A stretch of 52,014 bases of DNA from Paludibacter sp. (GCA_020049515.1 JAIFKQ010000011.1:1-52014); one strand, 5' to 3'; shown: positions 36,128 through 45,441, numbered from the stretch's first letter. Notes: a model not told the origin generated them from the sequence alone. Numbers and translations are program-made.

Positions 36128-37129
36128 ATGGAAGCACTTAAAAAGAAGTTGAAAGGATTATTCCCCAAAAAGCTCATGTATTTATATTATTTGCAAACAG
36201 CCAAAAAAGCGGTTATGTTTGATATAAAAAGGCGTGTGTATGATAAAGTGTATAACAACTCCGATGACGAAAAAGTGAAGCGTGATTTAACGCTTGCGTA
36301 CCACATTGTAGAAAAAGGATTAACAATGCCTACTCCTCGCCCTGGTTTTGGGAAGCCGGTAGTAATTAGCCTATGCAATACGGTACTGAAATACGATACT
36401 ATGAATTTACCAAAAACTGAATTAGAATTTAAACAATCTGTTTCAGTATTGAGAGAATATTATGAATATCATATAGAAATTGGGTTTAAATTAGATGCCG
36501 ATGTACTGGAGAAATTGGAGGTTATTGTAAACAATTTCAAGGGTATAGAAGGTTTGAAGCAATGCCATATTAGCAAAGAGGATTATTTTAAGGATGTGAA
36601 TAGCCCGTTTGATTTATTTTGCAAATCGAGGTATTCTGTTCGTAATTATACCACAGAAGTAATTCCGGTAAAGGTGCTGCATGATTGTATTGACTTGGCT
36701 CAGAAATCGCCTTCGTTTTGCAATAGACAGCCTACACGGGTGTATATTGTGAAATCGGCTGAGAAGAAAACTGGAATTCTGGATCTTCAGAATGGAAACC
36801 GGGGATTTGGCCATTTAGCTGAAACACTACTGGTTATAAGCTCTGTAATATCTACCACAAAAGATATTCACGAACGAAACGAAAATCATTTGAATGGTGG
36901 AATGTTCAGCATGACATTGTTGAATGCATTACATTTCTACAAAATAGCTGCTTGCTCGCTCAACTGGAGTGTATCCAACGATAAAGATGAGAAGCTCAGA
37001 AAATTGCTGAAAATTCCGGAAAATGAAGTTCCATTATTGGTAATTTCATGTGGTTATGTGCCCGATAAGTTTGCAATTGCATCCTCGCCACGGAAAACAT
37101 CAAAGGAAATTACAGTTGAACATTTATAG
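36128..37129 (+). CDS. Nitroreductase-family flavoprotein in polysaccharide locus
   Basis: 333 residues. Residues 160-333 form an FMN-binding nitroreductase domain: SRYSVRNY (S-R-x-S-x-R-x-Y/F), PSFCNRQPTRVYIV (P-S-x-x-N-x-Q-P) and a late 'A-A-C-S-L-N-W' helix start. The first 150 residues are an extra, mostly helical, domain with HIVEKGLTMPTPRPGFG, seen in nitroreductase-like proteins of capsule clusters. Its substrate is unknown. By context it may oxidise or reduce a sugar nucleotide or a glycan modification. It follows wzx by 43 nt. Confidence 0.8.
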   Translation: MEALKKKLKGLFPKKLMYLYYLQTAKKAVMFDIKRRVYDKVYNNSDDEKVKRDLTLAYHIVEKGLTMPTPRPGFGKPVVISLCNTVLKYDTMNLPKTELEFKQSVSVLREYYEYHIEIGFKLDADVLEKLEVIVNNFKGIEGLKQCHISKEDYFKDVNSPFDLFCKSRYSVRNYTTEVIPVKVLHDCIDLAQKSPSFCNRQPTRVYIVKSAEKKTGILDLQNGNRGFGHLAETLLVISSVISTTKDIHERNENHLNGGMFSMTLLNALHFYKIAACSLNWSVSNDKDEKLRKLLKIPENEVPLLVISCGYVPDKFAIASSPRKTSKEITVEHL

Positions 37130-37183
37130 CCTTCATACCTTTTTTATTAATCAAAAAGAGTCACAAACTAAAAATCTAAAATT

Positions 37184-38122
37184 ATGTATTACAGAAACAT
37201 ATCAAATTTGAATCAAATTATTCTGAAACGTTTAAGCATTATTCCTCGCGATTTCGATCTCATCGTTGGCATTCCTCGAAGTGGTATGTTGCCAGCCAAT
37301 TTGCTGGCACTTTACTTAAATAAACCTTACACTGATTTGAACTCATTCCTAAACGGACACATTTACAAAGCTGGTGCACGTGGTCAATTCTTTGATATAA
37401 AGGAATTTAAAAAGATATTGGTTGTTGATGACAGTATTGCTTCGGGTTCTGCCATTTTAAAATGTAAAGAGAGCTTGAAAGACTATGGGGAAGAATTTTC
37501 TATTAGTTATTGTGCCATTTATGTGATTCCTGGCAAAGAAAAAATGGTAGATTATTATTTTGAGACTGTACCATTACCACGTTATTTTCAGTGGAACATA
37601 TTCAATCACACCACTTTGGAGAAAATATGTTTTGATATTGACGGTGTATTGTGCATTGACCCATCGGAAGATCAAAATGATGATGGTCCAAAATACATCG
37701 ATTTTATTCTCAATGCGCCGCCATTGTATATTCCTGGAAGTAAAATTGGGACTATAGTAACATCGCGATTGGAAAAATACCGTCCTCAAACCGAAACTTG
37801 GCTCAAAAACAACAACGTAAAGTACAACAAGCTGGTAATGTTGGACTTACCTAACAAAGAAGCCCGACAAAAAGCCAATAGTCATGGAGATCATAAAGCA
37901 AAAACTTATAAGGAAAATGGCTATATATTATTTATAGAAAGCTCACTAAGTCAAGCGGTTGAAATAAATAAAATAACTAAAAAACCAGTATTATGCACTG
38001 AGAACTTTGAAATGATATTTGATTCAGAATCGATATTTTACAATATGAAAAGTGGAAAATACTTTCCAGGACTAAGAAATTTTGCCATCAAAATAAGAAA
38101 CAAGATTCGGAATAGAAAATAA
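37184..38122 (+). CDS. Phosphoribosyltransferase-HAD phosphatase-like fusion
   Basis: 312 residues. Residues 1-130: type I phosphoribosyltransferase fold with DLIVGIPRSGMLPANLLA and the PRPP-binding loop ILVVDDSIASGSA (about 82-94). Residues 145-300: HAD-like domain starting with CFDIDGVLC (D-x-D-G motif I), TSRLEKYRPQT (motif II) and late acidic HGDHKAKTY and FIESSL segments. Such fusions are found in capsule/LPS loci and may make or recycle a phosphorylated sugar or nucleotide. The exact reaction is unknown. The gene is 54 nt after the nitroreductase-like gene. Confidence 0.8.
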   Translation: MYYRNISNLNQIILKRLSIIPRDFDLIVGIPRSGMLPANLLALYLNKPYTDLNSFLNGHIYKAGARGQFFDIKEFKKILVVDDSIASGSAILKCKESLKDYGEEFSISYCAIYVIPGKEKMVDYYFETVPLPRYFQWNIFNHTTLEKICFDIDGVLCIDPSEDQNDDGPKYIDFILNAPPLYIPGSKIGTIVTSRLEKYRPQTETWLKNNNVKYNKLVMLDLPNKEARQKANSHGDHKAKTYKENGYILFIESSLSQAVEINKITKKPVLCTENFEMIFDSESIFYNMKSGKYFPGLRNFAIKIRNKIRNRK

Positions 38123-38243
38123 ACTAGGGCTATGTTAATTTTAAATTTCTGCGCTGCAACAACTTATCAATTATCAACACTTCATAAATTGCCGAACATT
38201 AAACTTACAATATTCTATTCAGTTTTACACTAAATTCAAAAAA

Positions 38244-39377
38244 ATGAAAAAGATAGGCATTATAACCATTACCGATTATGTAAACTATGGAAATAGGTTG
38301 CAAAATTACGCATCGCAGGAGGTTCTGAAATCGATGGGTTTAGATGTGGAAACAATTGTAAATGTTCCAAAAATTGAAATTGAAGGAGGATTAGAATTTA
38401 CGATTACCCGAATCAAAAACGCACTCAAACAATCGCCTATCGTGCTTATCGACAAGGCTATAATGAAAGTGAAAGACAAAATGAGTCATGGGAAATATAC
38501 AGCCTGCCAAAAAGCCAAAGATAAGTCTTTTCGAGTTTTCACAAAACAGTACATCAAAGAAACCGATTTTGTAGTTTCGGAACACAATACGCCAGCAGAT
38601 TTGGGCGAACGATATGATTTTTTTTCGGTAGGTAGTGACCAAATTTGGAATCCGACGCTCAGAAAAGGTTCAGCTTTTGATTTTATTCAATTTGCACCCC
38701 AAAGTAAACGAATTGCTTTGTCGCCAAGCTTTGGAGTTTCAACCATTCCTGAAAAGTATATTGACATTTACACAAAATGGATTTCAGAAATGGCGTTTTT
38801 GTCGGTTCGGGAGCAAGCGGGAGCTGATATTATCAAAAAACTAAGCGGACGAGAGGCAGTAGTACTTGTGGACCCAACGTTAATGCTCACCAAAGAGCAG
38901 TGGTTGCAGATAGCACATCCAGCGGAAAAGAAACCAAAGGGAAAATACTTGCTCACTTATTTTATTGGTGTAGTTTCGGCAAAAAGAAAAAAATGGTTGA
39001 AAAGTTTAGCAGCTAAACACCAACTTGAAATAGTACAAATGGCTAGTTTGGAAGATGTTGAACGATATGATGCCAATCCTGGGGAGTTTATTGACTACAT
39101 AAGCTCGGCAGAAATTGTTTGCACAGATTCTTTTCATGCGGTCATTTTTTCTACTTTGATGCAATCGCCATTTGTGGTTTTCGACCGCGAAGGACGCAGC
39201 GCACCCATGTCATCGCGCTTAGATACATTATTGTCAAAATTGAGATTTGAAGACAGAAAATTTTCCAGTATTTCTACTTCCGAAAGCATCTTCAAGATTG
39301 ACTTTTCACATATTCCTGATATTGTAGATGTGGAACAGCAAAAAGTAAGGAACTACTTAAAAGCAGCTCTAACGTAG
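38244..39377 (+). CDS. Polysaccharide pyruvyl transferase family protein
   Basis: 377 residues, PF04230 fold. It begins with a KIGIITITDYVNYGNRLQNY strand-loop (N-Y-G-N-x-L-Q signature). Later motifs are FSVGSDQIWNP (S-D-Q-h-W), SPSFGVSTIP and CTDSFHAVIFSTL (T-D-S-x-H). It would transfer pyruvate from PEP onto a sugar, forming acidic ketals, which adds negative charge to the polymer. Length and motif order are normal. Confidence 0.9.
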   Translation: MKKIGIITITDYVNYGNRLQNYASQEVLKSMGLDVETIVNVPKIEIEGGLEFTITRIKNALKQSPIVLIDKAIMKVKDKMSHGKYTACQKAKDKSFRVFTKQYIKETDFVVSEHNTPADLGERYDFFSVGSDQIWNPTLRKGSAFDFIQFAPQSKRIALSPSFGVSTIPEKYIDIYTKWISEMAFLSVREQAGADIIKKLSGREAVVLVDPTLMLTKEQWLQIAHPAEKKPKGKYLLTYFIGVVSAKRKKWLKSLAAKHQLEIVQMASLEDVERYDANPGEFIDYISSAEIVCTDSFHAVIFSTLMQSPFVVFDREGRSAPMSSRLDTLLSKLRFEDRKFSSISTSESIFKIDFSHIPDIVDVEQQKVRNYLKAALT

Positions 39378-39466
39378 CACCTCTTGACAGTGAAAATATA
39401 GAATTTCACAACATAATACTTTGATATTTAGAAATCACAAACAAAACTTTTATTACTTTAAATTGA

Positions 39467-40645
39467 ATGCTTATGGAATGGTTGGAAATTATTTTTTGGA
39501 TTTTACTAGGTATAGTGTTTTACACTTACCTCGGTTACGGAATTGTTTTGTTTTTGATGATACGTATTAAACGAATATTTAAGAAACAAAAAACGGTAGT
39601 ACTTACTGATGAGCAACTTCCGGAAGTTACTTTGCTAATAGCTGCTTACAACGAACAGGATTTTGTGGCTACAAAAGTAGAAAACACACTTCAACTGAAT
39701 TACCCAAAGTCGAAACTACATCAAATGTGGGTAACCGATGGTTCGGACGATAACACTCCTACCCTATTGAAAAGTTTTTCTGACATTGAAGTTATGCACA
39801 AGCCAGAACGAAACGGTAAAATTGCCGCCATGAATCGTGCTATGAAATTTGTGAAAACACCGATTGTGATTTTCTCGGATGCTAATACTTTGTTGGGCAA
39901 AAATTCAATTATGAAAATTGCGCAAATGTTTAACAACCCTAAAACAGGCTGTGTATCGGGCGAAAAGCGAATTTTCAACGCCGACAAAGAAACAGCCGCT
40001 GGTGCTGGCGAGGGAATTTACTGGAAATATGAATCGGCTTTAAAACGCTGGGATGCAGAATTAAATACGGCGGTAGGTGCTGCTGGTGAGTTGTTTGCCA
40101 TACGCACAGAGCTTTTCAACGAAGTGGAAGCTGACACATTATTGGACGATTTTATAATTTCCTTACGTGTGGCCATGCAAGGCTATAAGATTGATTATGA
40201 CCCCGAAGCTTATGCCCAAGAAACTGCATCGGCCAATGTAAAAGAAGAATTGAAGCGCAAAATTAGAATTGCGGCTGGTGGAATTCAGTCGGTGGTTCGG
40301 CTTTACCCATTGCTCAACATATTCAAATACGGTTTACTTTCCTTTCAATACATTTCTCACCGCGTGTTACGCTGGACAATTACGCCTATTGCATTGCTTT
40401 TATTGCTGATTGTCAACATAATACTAGCACCTACATCAAATTTATTTTTGATTATTTTGGGTTTACAGGCATTGTTCTATATTTCGGCTTTTATTGGATG
40501 GCAATTGGAGAATAAGGCATTGAAAGTGAAAATATTTTTTATCCCTTACTATTTTTACATTATGAATTATGCTGTGTATATGGGCTTTATGAGATATATC
40601 CGCAACAAACAAAGCGTAAACTGGGAAAGAGCGAAACGAGGTTAA
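39467..40645 (+). CDS. Glycosyltransferase family 2, membrane-associated
   Basis: 392 residues. N-terminal membrane helix (about 5-30), GT-A domain with LLIAAYNEQDFV, MWVTDGSDDNTP, FSDANTLL (the D-x-N/D metal site), AAGELFAIR and LLDDFIISLRV (the D-D-F acceptor motif). The Q-x-x-R-W-like site is not obvious (KRKIRIAAGG). Two or three C-terminal membrane helices (about 305-375) follow. A second in-frame ATG 6 nt downstream is equally possible as start. It is the last gene of the plus-strand locus, followed by a strong hairpin. Confidence 0.88.
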   Translation: MLMEWLEIIFWILLGIVFYTYLGYGIVLFLMIRIKRIFKKQKTVVLTDEQLPEVTLLIAAYNEQDFVATKVENTLQLNYPKSKLHQMWVTDGSDDNTPTLLKSFSDIEVMHKPERNGKIAAMNRAMKFVKTPIVIFSDANTLLGKNSIMKIAQMFNNPKTGCVSGEKRIFNADKETAAGAGEGIYWKYESALKRWDAELNTAVGAAGELFAIRTELFNEVEADTLLDDFIISLRVAMQGYKIDYDPEAYAQETASANVKEELKRKIRIAAGGIQSVVRLYPLLNIFKYGLLSFQYISHRVLRWTITPIALLLLLIVNIILAPTSNLFLIILGLQALFYISAFIGWQLENKALKVKIFFIPYYFYIMNYAVYMGFMRYIRNKQSVNWERAKRG

Positions 40646-40728
40646 GGTAGTATATATTTAGTATAATCAGCTATTAATCAGTATCATTATATTTTTTCAG
40701 CAGACCCTACCTATTGAAGTCTGAAAAA

Positions 40729-40765
40729 GAAACGCTACACCTTAAAAAGATAGGTGTAGCGTTTC
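40729..40765. terminator. Strong bidirectional hairpin terminator at the end of the exopolysaccharide locus
   Basis: A perfect 14-bp stem GAAACGCTACACCT/AGGTGTAGCGTTTC with a 9-nt A-rich loop. It separates the plus-strand locus (ending 40645) from the convergent minus-strand beta-helix gene (ending 40992). T content on both sides is moderate. Just upstream, TTTTTCAG and CTGAAAAA (40692-40728) form a second, weaker hairpin. Confidence 0.75.
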
Positions 40766-40991
40766 TGTTATAATAGATTTTATATAAGTTAGATTATTGA
40801 AAATGATAATACGCAGAAGGAGTATTTCTTAGTTTTAAAATATAAAGTTTATTATATCATACAGATACAATTTGTATAATGCCTAATATAATCTGATTCT
40901 GATTACATTATAATTTGCTAAACGGAAAAATTATTTAATAGGAATTGAAAATTGAAAAATATCTATTTTTCAAACAATCTATTTCAAAAGC

Positions 40992-42716
40992 CTACAATAC
41001 TACAATTGTTATAGTACTTGAGCCATTTTCATCACTAAGTGTTACAAAGTACTTTCCTTTTGAAGCTAAATCAGAAATGTCGAATTGAAGATTTTTATCT
41101 GAATTATTCTTACTCGTTTTTACAATTTTCCCTGAGATATTATAAATTGTAACGTTCACATTGGAAGTTTCGTCCCTTGAAATTTGAAATTTGCCGTTGC
41201 ATGGATTTGGATAAACTGCATAATTGGCCGTTGATATTGATTTCAGTTTAGTTTCAGTATTGGCGATACGTTGATAAGCTCCTAAATCATAGCTTCTTCC
41301 TAAAGGCCGAGCATTGTTTTCAAAATCGAAATTTATGCCATAATTTGATAAATCTAAACCCGCTTCAATTGCTGGAGATGTTTCTGATAATTTGAAGTTA
41401 TTATTATAATCATCTTCAAATTGAATCTTCTCGGTATTTAAATCAAAGAAATTGTTCGAGATTACAGCATCAACTCCAGTTTTCCCACCTGTATTTATGT
41501 AAGGCGTTTCTTTGGAATACTTAGAATAAAACATCAATGAACCTGGATTGATAATAATATTATTAATAAATCTATTGTTCCTGCTCAATACGCTTGAAAA
41601 CCTAATTCCATCTGTTTTTGGACTTACAATAGTGTTATTATAAAAATTGAACGAACTACCTGAAATAGTAGCCCTATCATCTACAAATATTCCATGAATT
41701 CTTTTTGCTGGGTCGTTAGGAAAATAAGTACGGCCTGCATTAATTATTATATTGTTGTAAATATCATTATTTCCAAGCCCAAAAATGGACATACCGTTAC
41801 CAGTACCGTTAGCAACATAATTATTATAACATTTACCAGTTGTACCACCACCAATTTGTATTCCACTTTGCTGACTTGAGATAGCAGACAAACCATAATT
41901 AGTAACTGTATTTCCATAAATTTCGCAATCTTGGGTTGCACTACCCACTTGTAATCCATCCCATCCAGTACTATCAACTCTATTATTATAAATACGCACT
42001 CCTTTTAGCACACTTGGAAATAAAAGTACTTCATTATCATCGGATTTGGTAAGGATACCATTATAATATGAATGCCCAATATACATGCCTACTCCACCAG
42101 TATTATGAAAATAATTATCATGAATAATTGTTTGGTATTGTGTAAAGTTATTGCGGTTGGTAGTTAAATCAATTTTAGGATCCGTTTTTGCCATGATTCC
42201 AGCAAAGCCTGATTTTGAAACTTCTATATGATCAATTTCATAATTTGTACTCCCATTACTAATTTTAAAACCAATAGAGCTACCTACCATAGTTTCCATT
42301 ATACGTACTCCATAATCAACGCCTTTTGTACCAGTTCCTGTGAAACGGAAATAGCTTGAATTATAAATACATACGCCATAAGACACATCGTTATTTTGTA
42401 TTAACACTTCACCGCCACAATTTGTAAATACAATATATTCATCAGCTGTTCCATGGAAGTTTGAAATCATCAACGATTTTTTAATACCTGCTTCAATACA
42501 CACTGTATCACCTGGTTGAACATCCATTTTAGTTGCATCAACATACAATTGATCTGCCGTAATAACGTGTTTACAATTACATTTTTGGGCACTTACAAAA
42601 CATGATAATGACGTAAACAAGATGAAAAACAATGATAATTTACTAATAACAGTAAAATTAAATGTTGTATATACTTTACACAGCACATTGTGAATAATAA
42701 GAGCTGAAGTTGTCAT
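40992..42716 (-). CDS. Secreted right-handed parallel beta-helix protein with T9SS sorting domain (second copy)
   Basis: 574 residues. A long n-region precedes the signal-peptide core (KLSLFFILFTSLSCFVSAQ, cleavage after the Ala near 44). Beta-helix coils run from about 55 to 480 with N-N-x-h turns. The C-terminal T9SS type A domain starts VYPNPCNGKF and ends TITIVVL. It is paralogous to the protein at 12183-13841 along the whole length. Only one Met is available as start. A -7 element lies 49 bp upstream. It is convergent with the polysaccharide locus and probably a surface polysaccharide-binding or -modifying protein. No catalytic residues can be assigned. Confidence 0.85.
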   Translation of the reverse strand: MTTSALIIHNVLCKVYTTFNFTVISKLSLFFILFTSLSCFVSAQKCNCKHVITADQLYVDATKMDVQPGDTVCIEAGIKKSLMISNFHGTADEYIVFTNCGGEVLIQNNDVSYGVCIYNSSYFRFTGTGTKGVDYGVRIMETMVGSSIGFKISNGSTNYEIDHIEVSKSGFAGIMAKTDPKIDLTTNRNNFTQYQTIIHDNYFHNTGGVGMYIGHSYYNGILTKSDDNEVLLFPSVLKGVRIYNNRVDSTGWDGLQVGSATQDCEIYGNTVTNYGLSAISSQQSGIQIGGGTTGKCYNNYVANGTGNGMSIFGLGNNDIYNNIIINAGRTYFPNDPAKRIHGIFVDDRATISGSSFNFYNNTIVSPKTDGIRFSSVLSRNNRFINNIIINPGSLMFYSKYSKETPYINTGGKTGVDAVISNNFFDLNTEKIQFEDDYNNNFKLSETSPAIEAGLDLSNYGINFDFENNARPLGRSYDLGAYQRIANTETKLKSISTANYAVYPNPCNGKFQISRDETSNVNVTIYNISGKIVKTSKNNSDKNLQFDISDLASKGKYFVTLSDENGSSTITIVVL

Positions 42717-42764
42717 AACATTAGGAATTTAAGAGGTAAATAAACGTCTTCAAATATGGTATTG

Positions 42765-42772
42765 CAAATATA
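42765..42772 (-). promoter_or_regulatory. -7 promoter element of the second beta-helix gene
   Basis: Reads TATATTTG on the minus strand, an exact TAnnTTTG match 49 bp upstream of the start codon. No clear -33 element. Confidence 0.5.
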
Positions 42773-42884
42773 GTGATTATTTCTATTTAATTGATATTCA
42801 GTAACTTGTAGTAATTAATAGAGACTCGTAGTAATAAGTACTATTAAAAAAAAACGCTCAAATAACCATTAAAATTATTCTTTA

Positions 42885-42914
42885 AAAAAGTGAAGAATAA
42901 TTTATTCACTTTTT
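42885..42914. terminator. Perfect hairpin with A/T tracts on both sides (terminator-like)
   Basis: AAAAAGTGAA and TTCACTTTTT pair over 10 bp around a 10-nt loop. It would work in either direction. No gene within 1.5 kb needs it, so it may end an unannotated transcript or a remnant of one. Confidence 0.4.
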
Positions 42915-43216
42915 ATGCTAAATCACTGATTACGTGCAAATAAAATTAATCAGACAGTCTTAAAAAAAACAGTATTCGTAGGGTTTTGTAGTAATAAATT
43001 TAGCCATTACATAATTTATTATTACAGCATTTCGTTATTTATTTAGATTGCATTTCTGTTTTGAGAATTAACTGTATGGTTCAAGCTAAAATAATAAGTA
43101 TAATTTCATATTATTTAACTTTCAGCGCAGAAGAATACATACACTTTAACTTGCTTGCTTTTAGATTTAACAACTATATTTTTTAAGTGGAATCTTATTT
43201 ACATATTTCTTACATT

Positions 43217-43405
43217 GATTCCACTTCGATAAGTTTTTTTTTTACGCAAATGGGACATCTCGAGAAGCGGGAGGTGCAATCCCGATGGCTATCGCGGTCG
43301 CTAAGACGAAAAGAAATAAATATATTGAAGATCGACACTTTGCGTTTTTGTGTCTTAGTGTTTTAAGCGTTCAAAAAATCAAAATCGATTTATCGGAGCA
43401 GACTC
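43217..43405. mobile_element. MITE-like element, degenerate copy
   Basis: The left end GATTCCACTTCGATAAG matches the intact element's left terminal repeat at 15 of 17 positions. The right end TTATCGGAGCAGACTC matches the intact right repeat at 14 of 16. The element is 189 bp and has no transposase. Target-site duplication is not clear. Its left end also pairs with AAGTGGAATC at 43185-43194. Confidence 0.55.
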
Positions 43406-43540
43406 TTTCATTACGTAATTCAATAGCTACATGCCAAAAAGTGAATTTCCATTTCCAACAAATAAAAAAAGCTCCTAAGATTTAAAAAATCGTCTTTGCT
43501 AAAATAAAATTGAAAAGTATAAATAAAAACATCTACACTT

Positions 43541-43746
43541 GAGTCCACTCCGATAAGTCCATTTTTTTGTATCGACCCGTTTTTTGACCACAAAACCACA
43601 TAATTGAGATGAAATCAAGAAGTTTTTAGAAATTACTAAATTTCACATACTGCATATTTTCAGATTTTTTTATGCCTTTCCAGAAACTGCGTCTTAGAAC
43701 CCCCTTTTGGGGGCAGGGGGTCGAAGATAGTTATCGGAGTGGACTC
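43541..43746. mobile_element. MITE-like element with perfect terminal inverted repeats and 6-bp target duplication
   Basis: A 206-bp element with perfect 16-bp terminal inverted repeats (GAGTCCACTCCGATAA and its complement). It is flanked by a direct repeat ACACTT (43535-43540 and 43747-43752), as expected for a target-site duplication. It has no coding capacity. Near its right end is a CCCCC-TTTT-GGGGG hairpin followed by a further G5 run (43701-43720). Confidence 0.8.
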
Positions 43747-44371
43747 ACACTTAATGTGTTTATTTGAATCTCATTTTATACAAAAAGATAACAGCTATGT
43801 CAAAAAATTACCATTTTTTTTAAAAAGTTCAAAATTGATTATTAGAATAGAACTATTTTTTTATTGATTTATGCAAAAAAAACGATATATTATTCAATAT
43901 CAAACACTTATATCTACAATGTTTAAAAAGAAATAAATAGCAAATTCAAATTGAATGATGTTGATTAGATCTCAGTTTAATAGTGATAAAATTTGTTTGC
44001 ATATTTAAGTTTAATTATTGCAATGTATTATTTCATATAAAATATATTCTCTATTTTTGCAAATATAAAAATCCAAAAACATCGTTTGTATTTCTAAATT
44101 TAAATTCAATCATTCTTTTCTATTTTATCAAATACAATTAAATAGTAGTTAATAATGATAATGGTTTAAAGTTCATCTTTTTTTTATTGCACTATCATCA
44201 AATATAATGTCATTGTTGTAAATCATACGTTGAAAGATATTTAATTGGCTGACTACACTGAAAGCAATTGAATTGAAGTGAATTAAAGTGCAACAAATTA
44301 ACTCGTATTTTTTTTTTATTTGAGCGTTATGATTTTTTATTTTAACAATAAACAAATTACAATATGATTTG

Positions 44372-44379
44372 TAGTTTTG
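44372..44379 (+). promoter_or_regulatory. Putative -7 element of the UDP-glucuronate decarboxylase gene
   Basis: TAGTTTTG matches TAnnTTTG, with a leader of about 110 nt. The -33 region has no clear TTTG. An alternative -7 lies at 44052. Confidence 0.4.
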
Positions 44380-44496
44380 CTCAATACTTCTAAAAAAATT
44401 GTCAGTATAAAAAAATCATCTTCTTGAAACAAAAATATCATTAATACCAAAATGTAACCAATCAAATCTCTTATTGGGGTAAAAATTATAAATATT

Positions 44497-45441
44497 ATGA
44501 GCAGAATATTAATTACAGGTGGTGCTGGATTTATTGGATCACACCTGGGCGACAGATTATTATCAGAAGGAAATGAAGTGATTTGCCTTGATAATTTTTT
44601 TACTGGACGTAGAAAAAACATAGAACACAACTTGGCAAATCCTTATTTTGAATTTGTAAGACATGACGTAACGGCTCCATACATGGCTGAAGTGGATGAA
44701 ATATACAACTTGGCTTGTCCCGCCTCGCCAGTTCATTATCAATACAATCCAATTAAAACTGTGAAAACATCTGTGATGGGAGCTATCAACATGCTTGGTT
44801 TGGCTAAACGTGTGAGAGCAAAAATTTTACAAGCATCTACTAGTGAGGTATATGGCGACCCAAGCATACATCCACAACCTGAAGAATACTGGGGAAATGT
44901 GAATACTATTGGCATTCGCTCGTGCTACGATGAGGGAAAGAGATGTGCCGAGACCTTATTTATGGATTACCACCGTCAAAATAATGTTAGAATTAAAATC
45001 ATTCGTATTTTTAATACCTATGGACCACGCATGGACCCTTTTGATGGTCGTGTGGTTTCTAACTTTATTGTGCAAGCTTTACAAGGTAAGGACATTACAA
45101 TATTTGGCAGTGGACTTCAAACCCGTAGCTTTCAGTATGTTGACGATTTAGTGGAAGGAATGACACGGATGATGAAAACAGATGACTCAGTCATTGGGCC
45201 AGTAAATATTGGTAATCCAAATGAATTTACAATGTTAGAATTGGCTACAAAAGTTATTGATTTGACAGGTTCTAAATCAAAATTGATATTTCAAGATTTG
45301 CCTTCTGATGACCCAAAACAAAGACAACCAAATATCAACAGAGCTTATGACATACTTGACAAATGGACTCCAAAAATTCAACTAAACGAAGGATTGATAA
45401 AAACCATTGAGTATTTTGACAAGGAAATAAGTAAGAAATAG
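44497..45441 (+). CDS. uxs: UDP-glucuronate decarboxylase (UDP-xylose synthase), SDR family
   Basis: 314 residues, cytosolic. Extended short-chain dehydrogenase with N-terminal NAD-binding [15 protein letters not shown], the Uxs-type [14 protein letters not shown], '[12 protein letters not shown]', the STSEVYGDP segment and catalytic pair Y144-x3-K148 ([11 protein letters not shown]). [12 protein letters not shown]-type residues follow. It converts UDP-GlcA to UDP-xylose, taking the product of ugd at 27520. It lies 3.9 kb beyond the polysaccharide locus and is transcribed alone with its own terminator. It may supply xylose to that glycan or to another. Confidence 0.94.
   Translation: MSRILITGGAGFIGSHLGDRLLSEGNEVICLDNFFTGRRKNIEHNLANPYFEFVRHDVTAPYMAEVDEIYNLACPASPVHYQYNPIKTVKTSVMGAINMLGLAKRVRAKILQASTSEVYGDPSIHPQPEEYWGNVNTIGIRSCYDEGKRCAETLFMDYHRQNNVRIKIIRIFNTYGPRMDPFDGRVVSNFIVQALQGKDITIFGSGLQTRSFQYVDDLVEGMTRMMKTDDSVIGPVNIGNPNEFTMLELATKVIDLTGSKSKLIFQDLPSDDPKQRQPNINRAYDILDKWTPKIQLNEGLIKTIEYFDKEISKK

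Larger units (their letters stand above)
42915..44371. other. 1.5-kb gene-free AT-rich region
   Basis: No credible coding frame on either strand. It holds the two MITE-like elements at 43217 and 43541. Near 43310-43375 it has an imperfect inverted C(G/A)CTAAGAC-type word pair of the kind common between Bacteroidota genes. At 44052-44067 two back-to-back -7-like elements occur: TATTTTTG on plus and TATATTTG on minus. The rest is featureless. Confidence 0.55.

Noticed and set aside
43285-43485. 66-codon plus-strand frame in the long intergenic region
   Set aside because: It spans the degenerate MITE copy and its right terminal repeat, and the product has no protein-like pattern.
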